Source of the DNA: Betaproteobacteria bacterium
GTDB lineage: Bacteria; Pseudomonadota; Gammaproteobacteria; Burkholderiales; Nitrosomonadaceae
Assembly: GCA_022601315.1 (NCBI GenBank)
Contig: JAHZIU010000190.1
Coordinates: 1-5,156 of the forward strand
Length of the DNA: 5,156 nucleotides
Direction of reading: 5' to 3'
The notes beneath the pieces were generated by a model. The model did not search any database. It saw nothing but the letters and a program-made list of their open reading frames with translations, and had not been told where the DNA came from. The first letter of the stretch is position 1, and each line of letters opens with the position of its first letter. A program made the translations under genes and the position numbers. Shown in pieces: positions 1-4,838 of the stretch.

Positions 1-168
1 CATCGATAAATCTGATGGGAAGTACTCCCGGATAATAATCCAGTCCTTAAAGTGATGATTCCAGGCACGGTACGTAATATCAAATAAATTGACATTTAAG
101 ACGTTTTTGATTTCGTATACGCCGATACGGGTTCCAGCAGGCAGCGTCTGGTCGTGTGGTACTGTCAT
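1..168 (-). CDS. Ser/Thr protein kinase-like protein, N-terminal 56 residues only (C-terminus beyond window)
   Basis: Reading leftward from an ATG at 168, the frame stays open to the window edge and gives 56 residues. The layout matches the N-lobe of bacterial Hanks-type kinases of the form LPAGT-x-IG-x-YEI...ITYRAW(D/N)HHL...(I)KEYFP. Visible here are LPAGTRIGVYEI (9-20), ITYRAWNHHF (31-40) and IIIREYFPSDLS (44-55). The glycine-rich loop is degraded: where family members usually have LGEGGFGITY, this has LNVNLFDITY (24-33), so no loop glycine remains. The ATP-anchoring lysine of the VAIK strand is an arginine (R47). This suggests a pseudokinase or a kinase with altered nucleotide binding, but the catalytic loop and any C-terminal sensor domains lie outside the window. 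An AAGGAA ribosome site at 179-184 ends 10 nt before the ATG and supports the start. The neighbouring GNAT gene is divergent. Confidence 0.72.
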   Translation of the reverse strand, partial: MTVPHDQTLPAGTRIGVYEIKNVLNVNLFDITYRAWNHHFKDWIIIREYFPSDLSM

Positions 169-216
169 GATAAGATTATTCCTTTTTTCTCAACTCAATT
201 AATAATCATTGCAGTT

Positions 217-245
217 ATTGTACCTTGGTGCAAAACAAGTATGCA
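217..245 (-). promoter_or_regulatory. Possible promoter of the kinase-like gene
   Basis: On the minus strand a TACAAT hexamer (217-222, five of six matches to the -10 consensus) lies 17 bp from a weak TGCATA (240-245, three of six matches to the -35). It would start a leader of about 40 nt carrying the AAGGAA ribosome site. The spacing is right but the -35 is poor, so this is only a candidate. Confidence 0.25.
226..238. repeat. 13-bp intergenic repeat, copy 1
   Basis: TGGTGCAAAACAA occurs here and again, identically, at 2985-2997; both copies are in gene-free spacers. This copy overlaps the candidate kinase-gene promoter. TGGTGCA resembles one half of the NtrC operator, but no opposing half-site lies at the expected distance. 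In AT-rich DNA of this length a chance 13-bp match is plausible. Confidence 0.3.
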
Positions 246-390
246 CTGAATTATTATGACGCAATGCTAATCGACATAAATTTAGACAGAATAAAAGCAT
301 ACAAATTCGCGAAGTAAATGATGCAAGGATGGATAGAAATAGTGTTGATGAAAACTGTCGTTATTAGAAAATATAGTACAACCTCCGCCC

Positions 391-828
391 ATGGCTATCC
401 ACATACGACCCGCTTGTCATTCTGATTATGACTGGCTTTATGCACTTAGCCAGGAAGTCTATCAAGATTTGATCATGCTAGAGTTCGGCTATTGGGATGC
501 CGAAGAAGAATTGGCATTATTCCAAAATGCTTGGCAGTCTCAGAATATCAGCTTGATTATGGTGGCAAAAGAGCGTGTTGGAATGTTTATTTTAGAGGAA
601 CATGACAATCATCTTTGGCTGGCTGAAATTCAAATCACAGCTCAGTACCAAAATAGAGGTATAGGCGCCAAGGTCATTAATCAGTTACTCGCAAAAGCAC
701 GCTTGCAAAAATTGCCGCTGCGGTTAAGAGTGCTGCACGCTAATCATCGTGCCTATCAACTTTATCAACGCTTAGGGTTTCGTAACATCGACCGTGCAAA
801 ACATCATCATGTTATGCAAGCCGATTAG
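391..828 (+). CDS. GNAT-family N-acetyltransferase
   Basis: This 145-residue protein has the length and order of a single GCN5-related acetyltransferase domain, which transfers an acetyl group from acetyl-CoA to an amine; its substrate cannot be told. It opens with the usual IRPA strand (5-8) and an N-terminal helix containing ALSQEVYQDLI (18-28). The acetyl-CoA pyrophosphate loop is QNRGIG (87-92), fitting the Q/R-x-x-G-x-G motif, after the strand LAEIQIT. The C-terminal part, LRVLHANHRAYQLYQRLGF (112-130), is the typical motif B with the N-x-x-A-x-x-x-Y-x-x-x-GF pattern. The ATG at 391 is the only ATG after an in-frame stop at 349-351, and it puts IRPA at the normal distance from the N-terminus. 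No Shine-Dalgarno sequence precedes it. The gene is convergent with the DUF4019 gene; their stops are two bases apart. It appears cytoplasmic and monocistronic. Confidence 0.88.
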   Translation: MAIHIRPACHSDYDWLYALSQEVYQDLIMLEFGYWDAEEELALFQNAWQSQNISLIMVAKERVGMFILEEHDNHLWLAEIQITAQYQNRGIGAKVINQLLAKARLQKLPLRLRVLHANHRAYQLYQRLGFRNIDRAKHHHVMQAD

Positions 829-830
829 GT

Positions 831-1247
831 TCATTTAACAGTATATTCAGCGACAAGCCAAGCACCATTTTGTTGCTTTGCCAATGCAATGGTTTCCATG
901 CCCAATCCTTTATTAGCAAACATTGTGTAGAACTGAAGAATGATATATTCCCCATCCGGTAATCCAGACAAAGAGTTTGTTTGCCCTGCAGTAGCAATAT
1001 ATCTGTTATCTGCGGAACCGAGTGGTGCGCGAGTGGTTGTAATAGATTTAATCCAATCGGATTCAGACATCTTTTCGCGTAATTCTACAGATAATTGATG
1101 CCAACTTTCCACGTATTCTTCATTGTCTACCAGTTCAAGCCAGGAACGTGCGCTGTGTTCCACTTTTTCTAGAATATCGCTATCCGAAGCATGAATAGTA
1201 CTCATGCAAAGAAGCAATAATAATAACGTAATAAACTGTTTCTTCAT
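831..1247 (-). CDS. Secreted DUF4019 domain protein
   Basis: This 138-residue protein starts with a clear Sec signal peptide: KK at 2-3, a leucine-rich core (8-13) and a likely cut after IHA (20), giving a periplasmic product of about 118 residues. C14 is not in a lipobox, so a lipoprotein is unlikely. The mature part matches the DUF4019 pattern as I remember it: a helix with ARSWLELVDNEEYVESWHQL (33-52), then W65, APLG (74-77), and the strand block LPDGEYIILQFYTMFANK (96-113), ending in a W-x-V-A strand (130-133). No catalytic residues are recognisable and the family's function is unknown; the fold is probably a small alpha+beta domain. An AAGGAA ribosome site at 1253-1258 supports the ATG at 1247. 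Its upstream region contains the large inverted repeat at 1268-1329, which would lie in its 5' leader or promoter. Its stop is two bases from the GNAT stop. Confidence 0.85.
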   Translation of the reverse strand: MKKQFITLLLLLLCMSTIHASDSDILEKVEHSARSWLELVDNEEYVESWHQLSVELREKMSESDWIKSITTTRAPLGSADNRYIATAGQTNSLSGLPDGEYIILQFYTMFANKGLGMETIALAKQQNGAWLVAEYTVK

Positions 1248-1267
1248 AAAATTTCCTTGTTTCTTGG

Positions 1268-1329
1268 ATTAATGCAGTGCTTGTTCAATTTGATATCTGT
1301 AAATAACAAGTTGAAGAAGCACTGGTAAT
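1268..1329. repeat. Long imperfect palindrome (hairpin) upstream of the DUF4019 gene
   Basis: The arms 1275-1292 and 1307-1324 pair over 18 positions with one G-G mismatch (1283/1316) and one T-G wobble (1289/1310), around a 14-nt loop (1293-1306). The outermost eight pairs, CAGTGCTT with AAGCACTG, are perfect. After a small internal loop, ATTA (1268-1271) pairs with TAAT (1326-1329). Because of the wobble, RNA read from the plus strand folds better than RNA from the minus strand. No T-run follows on either strand, so it is not a classical terminator. TAAT stands directly at 1270-1273 and 1326-1329, one base outside the core arms, which could also be read as a short target duplication. The core ends 27 nt before the DUF4019 start codon. 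Confidence 0.7.
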
Positions 1330-1339
1330 ATCGAATACT

Positions 1340-1380
1340 AAATAGCCATAAAGCGGCAATAGTACATCTTTATGCTATTT
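1340..1380. repeat. Second hairpin in the same spacer
   Basis: Positions 1340-1353 pair with 1368-1380 to give 13 base pairs with a single bulged C at 1347 (AAATAGC-C-ATAAAG against CTTTATGCTATTT), around a 14-nt loop (1354-1367). On the minus strand it lies about 55 nt after the stop of the Spx-like gene and could end that transcript, although the stem is AT-rich and the downstream strand holds only short T-runs. On the plus strand it would follow the first hairpin directly. Confidence 0.55.
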
Positions 1381-1423
1381 TGGGCTTAGATGTACGTAGA
1401 AAATCAGTACATGCAATTTTTTT
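1362..1423 (+). other. Overlapping alternative stems followed by a T-run
   Basis: GTACATCT (1362-1369) is the perfect reverse complement of AGATGTAC (1388-1395). The same right arm can instead pair through ATGTAC (1390-1395) with GTACAT (1407-1412), and seven T residues follow at 1417-1423. The left arm also shares two bases with the stem at 1368-1380, so these pairings exclude one another. The short stem plus T-run is a weak candidate plus-strand terminator. No gene explains it. Function, if any, is inference. Confidence 0.35.
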
Positions 1424-1435
1424 GAATTTACCAAC

Positions 1436-1792
1436 TTATATCCATTCTCTGTGATCGAACAATTCTTCTTTGAAGCCCACTGCAGCTTTATTTCCATTGG
1501 TCATCAGTGGGCGCTTAATCAAGCGACCATTACTTGCCAACAAGGCCAATATTTCCTGATCGGATATGGTTGACAGTCGATCTTTTATTTTTAATTCACG
1601 ATATTGTATTCCACTGGTATTAAAAAGTTTTTTTAGTGGCGTGTCGGCGAGTTCAGCAATAGTGGTTAGTTCTTTTGCCGTAGGCGGATCCTCAGTAATA
1701 TCCACAAATTCGTATGCAATGTTGGCATGCTGTAAGCATTTTTCTGCCTTACGGCAGGTACTACATTTTTTGTAACCAAAGAATTTAAGCAT
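1436..1792 (-). CDS. Spx/MgsR/ArsC-family thioredoxin-fold protein
   Basis: This 118-residue protein has the length of the ArsC-like/YffB/Spx group. After the first strand MLKFFGYKK it has the CxxC site C10-S-T-C13 followed by RKA, as in Spx and MgsR; single-Cys YffB proteins and classical glutaredoxin-linked ArsC lack this pair. It continues with YEFVDITEDPP (27-37), a helix, KKLFNTSG (54-61), and the cis-proline segment RLIKRPLM (90-97) with R94-P95, then a C-terminal VGFKEELF (105-112). Known relatives are arsenate reductases or, in Firmicutes, redox-sensing RNA polymerase-binding regulators; their role in Proteobacteria is unclear, so neither activity should be assumed. C20 is an extra cysteine. 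The product is cytoplasmic. A purine-rich stretch (AGGAT, AGGGACAG) precedes the ATG at 1792. The gene has its own likely promoter and lies 169 bp downstream of the OsmC gene. Confidence 0.85.
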   Translation of the reverse strand: MLKFFGYKKCSTCRKAEKCLQHANIAYEFVDITEDPPTAKELTTIAELADTPLKKLFNTSGIQYRELKIKDRLSTISDQEILALLASNGRLIKRPLMTNGNKAAVGFKEELFDHREWI

Positions 1793-1806
1793 CTGTCCCT
1801 ATCCTC

Positions 1807-1835
1807 TGTATAGAAGTGCTAAATACCAATGACAA
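1807..1835 (-). promoter_or_regulatory. Likely sigma-70 promoter of the Spx-like gene
   Basis: On the minus strand TTGTCA (1830-1835, five of six matches to the -35 consensus) is separated by exactly 17 bp from TATACA (1807-1812, four of six to the -10). Transcription would start near 1800, leaving a leader of only about eight bases that keeps AGGG close to the ATG at 1792. The rest of the 1793-1961 spacer is AT-rich and shows no clear terminator after the OsmC gene. Confidence 0.45.
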
Positions 1836-1961
1836 TTGATTTTGTTCTAGGAAAGACGTATTTAAAAAGTGAATAATAATATCTAAACAATTTATATTCA
1901 TATTGTTACTGCTCTTTCTAATTTTTAATGATCTTGCGTTCGCGCTGCGGATTCGTTTTTT

Positions 1962-2390
1962 CTAAGATTCCGGAGACAAATCTACAATTTCATAGTCGTG
2001 GGTAATTTTTACTGTATTTTTGAGCATAATAGACGCTGAACAATATTTTTCTGCGGATAAATTTAGAGCACGTTCTATTTGTTTTTGCTTCAGGTTTTTG
2101 CCACTAATTATAAAATGTAGGTGAATATGCGTAAAAACCTTAGGGTCGACTGTTGCTCGTTCGGCTTTAATTTCTACAACACAGTCAGTGACGTCCTGTC
2201 GACTTTTTTTTAGAATCAATATCACGTCAAATGTCGTACAGCCGCCTAGACCCATCAACAGCATTTCCATAGGGCGTGGCCCAAGGTTTTGTCCACCTGC
2301 TTCAGGTGCGCCATCCATTAAAACCTGATGTCCGCTGCCAGAATCAGCCTGGAAACTGACGTTACCGTTCCACTTGATACGTGTTTTCAT
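1962..2390 (-). CDS. OsmC-family protein (YhfA-like)
   Basis: This 142-residue protein has the normal length for a single OsmC/Ohr-fold domain, a family of cytoplasmic dimers that use two cysteines to reduce organic hydroperoxides. Both are in the expected contexts: C51 in MGLGGCTTFDV, at the start of the long central helix, and C117 in AEKYCSASIML. The N-terminal strands, the GPRPMEMLLMGLGGC block (37-51) and a VVEIKAERA strand (71-79) fit the YhfA-like branch better than Ohr or OsmC proper, whose enzyme activity is better shown; the true substrate is unknown. The ATG at 2390 gives the usual KW-x-G start, but the sequence before it (AGCAGAATT) is a poor ribosome site. The gene lies just beyond the cytochrome terminator, with only 38 nt between the stem and the start codon. 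I find no convincing promoter there, so expression may need read-through or a non-standard promoter. Confidence 0.88.
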   Translation of the reverse strand: MKTRIKWNGNVSFQADSGSGHQVLMDGAPEAGGQNLGPRPMEMLLMGLGGCTTFDVILILKKSRQDVTDCVVEIKAERATVDPKVFTHIHLHFIISGKNLKQKQIERALNLSAEKYCSASIMLKNTVKITHDYEIVDLSPES

Positions 2391-2428
2391 AATTCTGCTA
2401 ATTGATAGATTAGAAAATAATCCAAATA

Positions 2429-2458
2429 AAAAGCCGACGCTATAAAACGTCGGCTTTT
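2429..2458 (-). terminator. Strong rho-independent terminator after the cytochrome c gene
   Basis: AAAAGCCGACG (2429-2439) and CGTCGGCTTTT (2448-2458) form a perfect 11-bp stem with an 8-nt loop. On the minus strand the stem begins 16 nt after the cytochrome stop codon and runs into TTTTTATTT. The plus-strand copy also ends in TTTT, so it could work in both directions, though no plus-strand gene needs it. Confidence 0.92.
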
Positions 2459-2474
2459 CTAAACTGGAATTATT

Positions 2475-2786
2475 TTAGTTGAGAGACAGGATAAAGTCAG
2501 CTAAGACTTTAGCGTTGTCATCACTAACTGCAGCATTTGGTGGCATTGGGATAGGACCCCAAACACCATTGCTACCATTCTTAATTTGGCCAGCCAGATA
2601 ATCAGAAGCATCATCTTGACCTGCGTATTTTTCTGCAATGGTTTTTAATGCTGGGCCAACAGTTTTTACTTCAACTTGATGACAGTTTAAGCAACCGCTG
2701 CTTGTGGCAAGTTCTGCATCTGCTTGCGCATTACCTGCTAATACCAATGCTGATGCTGCAACCATTCCAATTAAAACTGCTTTCAT
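2475..2786 (-). CDS. Periplasmic class I cytochrome c (c-551/c-552 type)
   Basis: This 103-residue protein starts with a Sec signal peptide (MKAVLIGMVAASALVLAGNA, probable cut after AQA at 22), leaving about 81 residues, the size of c-551/c-552 electron carriers. Haem is attached at C32-L-N-C35-H36, H36 being one axial ligand; M81 in GPIPMPPN (77-84) is the other. VGPAL (43-47), GVWG (74-77) and the C-terminal helix AKVLADFILSL (92-102) complete the fold. From memory the mature sequence closely matches Nitrosomonas europaea cytochrome c-552, which carries electrons between the bc1 complex or cytochrome c-554 and terminal oxidases or other acceptors; that role is inferred. An AAGGAA ribosome site eight or so bases before the ATG at 2786 supports the start. 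A TATAAA at 2807-2812 (minus strand) is a possible -10 without a good -35. The gene is monocistronic, ended by the terminator at 2429-2458. Confidence 0.95.
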   Translation of the reverse strand: MKAVLIGMVAASALVLAGNAQADAELATSSGCLNCHQVEVKTVGPALKTIAEKYAGQDDASDYLAGQIKNGSNGVWGPIPMPPNAAVSDDNAKVLADFILSLN

Positions 2787-3063
2787 ATGTTCTTTCCTTA
2801 TTAAAGTTTATAATGGAGCTTTCATTTTACCCTGAACTTTACAGACATGCAGCAACTCCTGCAAGTTAGAAATCTTGGGCAAACAAATACATGCTTAGTA
2901 AACCCAGGCACTAGCTGATTCAGTCGATGTATCTGGGCACACAAGTTTGTTAAGACTCGATGATAAATCAATAAGTTCCATTGATGGTGCAAAACAAAAT
3001 ACTATGAGAAATGTTAATGTGTTGCGTATTTGACTTTTTATCGACAGTCATTTAATCATTTGA
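2787..3063. other. 277-bp gene-free spacer between cytochrome c and ilvD
   Basis: This spacer should hold the end of the ilvD transcript and the promoter of the cytochrome gene. I see no convincing GC-rich terminator for ilvD. What is visible is a 6-bp inverted repeat, ATCAAT (2967-2972) with ATTGAT (2980-2985), the second copy of the 13-bp repeat (2985-2997), a weak CCCAG/CTGGG pair and a TATAAA at 2807-2812 on the minus strand. Minus-strand frames of 27-28 codons exist but have no ribosome sites. Confidence 0.5.
2985..2997. repeat. 13-bp intergenic repeat, copy 2
   Basis: TGGTGCAAAACAA is identical to 226-238. Here it overlaps the right arm of the small inverted repeat 2967-2985 by one base and lies about 200 bp upstream of the cytochrome gene. 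Meaning unknown. Confidence 0.3.
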
Positions 3064-4737
3064 TTAATCAGTTATTGCACCGACACTGGCTGTTGAAACA
3101 AGCTTTGCGTATTTTGCCAAGATGCCTCGTGTATACTGTGAATTAGGTGCTCGCCAAGCTGCTTGGCGTTGTGCCAGGATCTCATCGGATACATTAAGTT
3201 GTAATAAACGCTGTTCTGCGTCGATGGTGATAGAATCGCCTTCATGTACTAACGCAATGGTTCCGCCGACATAAGCTTCAGGCGCAACATGACCTACTAC
3301 CATACCGTAGGTGCCGCCTGAGAATCGTCCGTCAGTAATGAGGCCTACTGAATCGCCCAATCCTTCGCCAATCAATGCTGAGGTGGGGGAGAGCATTTCG
3401 CGCATACCAGGTCCACCTTTGGGGCCCTCATATCGAATCACGACAACATCACCAGCTTGAATCTTATGCGCAAGTATGGCGGCCATACAGGTTTCTTCTG
3501 ACTCAAAAACGCGCGCCGGGCCGGTGATCTTAGGGTTCTTGATACCGGATATTTTTGCGACACAACCTTCCGTCGATAGATTTCCTTTGAGTATGGCCAG
3601 ATGTCCTTGTGCATACATTGGGTTATCCCATTGACGAATAACATTTTGATCTTTGCGCGGTGTATCAGGAATATCTTGCAAGGTTTCTGCAATAGTTTGA
3701 CCGCTGATTGTCAAGCAATCTGCGTGTAGTAGTCCGTGATTCAGCAACATTTTCATGACTTGCGGAATACCGCCAGCCCGATGCAAGTCGGCTGTTACAT
3801 AGCGTCCAGATGGTTTTAAATCACATAATACTGGAACTTTGCCACGTATTTCTTCAAAATCATCAATAGTCAAATCTACTTCTGCTGCATGCGTTATGGC
3901 TAACAAATGTAACACCGCATTGGTTGAGCCACCGACTGCCATGATCACAGCTATGGCATTTTCCACAGACTTACGAGTAATGATGTCGCGCGGTAGAATT
4001 TGTTTTTTTATGGCGTAGACTAATGCTTCTGCAGACTGGCCTGCACTGACCAGCTTTTCTTCATCTTCCGCAGACATAGTGGAGGAGTAGGGTAAGCTCA
4101 TACCCATGGCTTCAAAGGCAGACGACATGGTGTTAGCCGTAAACATGCCGCCACAGGAACCTGCACCAGGGCAAGCGTGTCGCTCTACCTGGAGTAATTC
4201 ATCATCGTCTATTTTTTTTGCGCTGTGTTGGCCGACGGCTTCAAACGCACTGACAATTGTTAGATCCTGACCTTTGTAATGCCCTGGCTTAATGGTGCCA
4301 CCATAAACGAATATTGCCGGAACATTCATGCGTGCAATGGCTATCATTGCCCCCGGCATATTTTTGTCGCAGCCACCAATAGCAATGACGCCATCCATAC
4401 TTTCTGCTTGTACACAGGTTTCAATGGAATCCGCAATTACTTCTCGCGATACCAGTGAATACTTCATGCCTTCGGTACCCATTGAAATGCCATCGGAAAC
4501 GGTAATCGTGCCAAACATTTGTGGCATTGCGCCAGCCTGTTTCAATGCATGTTCGGCATTTAATGAAAGTTCGTTTAATCCTTTATTACAGGGCGTAATT
4601 GTGGAATAACCATTCGCAACACCGACAATAGGCTTGTTAAAATCACCATCGTTAAAACCAACTGCGCGTAACATGGCGCGGTTTGGTGCACGTTGGGCAC
4701 CTTGAGTAATGGCTTGGCTGCGTTTATTGTCTGGCAT
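3064..4737 (-). CDS. ilvD: Dihydroxy-acid dehydratase
   Basis: This 557-residue cytoplasmic enzyme dehydrates 2,3-dihydroxy-3-methylbutanoate and -pentanoate to the 2-keto acid precursors of valine, leucine and isoleucine, the step before transamination. All family marks are present: C50 in [11 protein letters not shown]123 in [11 protein letters not shown] (with K125, the metal-binding lysine expected to be carboxylated) and C195 in [17 protein letters not shown], which together hold the iron-sulfur cluster. [15 protein letters not shown] (81-95) and GRFSGGTYG (470-478, S473 the likely catalytic base) are also intact. The length and cysteine pattern fit the shorter [2Fe-2S] IlvD type rather than the roughly 615-residue E. 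coli form with its labile [4Fe-4S] cluster. The ATG at 4737 has a good AGGAG site five bases before it. No other ilv gene is adjacent and no leader peptide or attenuator is visible. The stop codon sits inside the palindrome TGATTAATCA (3061-3070). Confidence 0.98.
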   Translation of the reverse strand: MPDNKRSQAITQGAQRAPNRAMLRAVGFNDGDFNKPIVGVANGYSTITPCNKGLNELSLNAEHALKQAGAMPQMFGTITVSDGISMGTEGMKYSLVSREVIADSIETCVQAESMDGVIAIGGCDKNMPGAMIAIARMNVPAIFVYGGTIKPGHYKGQDLTIVSAFEAVGQHSAKKIDDDELLQVERHACPGAGSCGGMFTANTMSSAFEAMGMSLPYSSTMSAEDEEKLVSAGQSAEALVYAIKKQILPRDIITRKSVENAIAVIMAVGGSTNAVLHLLAITHAAEVDLTIDDFEEIRGKVPVLCDLKPSGRYVTADLHRAGGIPQVMKMLLNHGLLHADCLTISGQTIAETLQDIPDTPRKDQNVIRQWDNPMYAQGHLAILKGNLSTEGCVAKISGIKNPKITGPARVFESEETCMAAILAHKIQAGDVVVIRYEGPKGGPGMREMLSPTSALIGEGLGDSVGLITDGRFSGGTYGMVVGHVAPEAYVGGTIALVHEGDSITIDAEQRLLQLNVSDEILAQRQAAWRAPNSQYTRGILAKYAKLVSTASVGAITD

Positions 4738-4758
4738 GCTTGCTCCTGAAATAATGTA

Positions 4759-4764
4759 AGTATA
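4759..4764 (-). promoter_or_regulatory. ilvD: Possible -10 element of ilvD
   Basis: On the minus strand TATACT (4759-4764) matches five of six -10 bases and would give a leader of about 15 nt carrying the AGGAG site. The -35 region at normal spacing (GATAAC) is poor. A plus-strand TATAAT at 4761-4766 overlaps it. Between here and the lgt promoter lies a 5-bp inverted repeat, ACGTT (4775-4779) with AACGT (4791-4795), which could be an operator. Confidence 0.3.
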
Positions 4765-4798
4765 ATAATGAGAGACGTTCTGTTATCACAAACGTGCT

Positions 4799-4807
4799 TG
4801 CTATAAT
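4799..4807 (+). promoter_or_regulatory. lgt: Extended -10 promoter of lgt
   Basis: TGCTATAAT combines a perfect TATAAT (4802-4807) with the TG of an extended -10 element. The -35 position (TCTGTT at 17 bp) is weak, as is common for extended -10 promoters. Transcription would begin near 4814, about 25 nt before the lgt ATG. Confidence 0.55.
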
Positions 4808-4838
4808 GTGTATTTTACCGTAAATAAGGCTGGAACCC

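Noticed and set aside
1268..1329. Palindrome as a rho-independent terminator of the Spx-like gene
   Set aside because: No T-run follows on the minus strand, the loop is large, and the element sits next to the start of the following gene, over 100 bp after the Spx-like stop.
1436..1792. Naming the Spx-like gene arsC or spx
   Set aside because: There are no arsenic-resistance neighbours, and the CxxC pair alone does not show RNA polymerase binding, so a family-level call is safer.
2648..2869. 73-codon plus-strand frame across the cytochrome gene start
   Set aside because: It is largely antisense to a well-supported cytochrome gene and its Leu-rich composition reflects the opposite strand.
2895..2981. 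28-codon minus-strand frame (starts MELIDLSSSLNKL) in the cytochrome-ilvD spacer
   Set aside because: There is no ribosome site before the ATG and no recognisable motif; the length is within chance for AT-rich spacer DNA.
3035..3063. TGACT/AGTCA pair after ilvD as a terminator
   Set aside because: The stem has only five pairs and no T-run follows in the direction of ilvD transcription.
3438..3692. 84-codon minus-strand frame within ilvD in another phase
   Set aside because: It overlaps intact ilvD coding sequence and its composition looks like out-of-phase translation.
4328..4609. 93-codon plus-strand frame inside ilvD
   Set aside because: It is antisense to a conserved ilvD region including the cluster cysteines, with no domain of its own.
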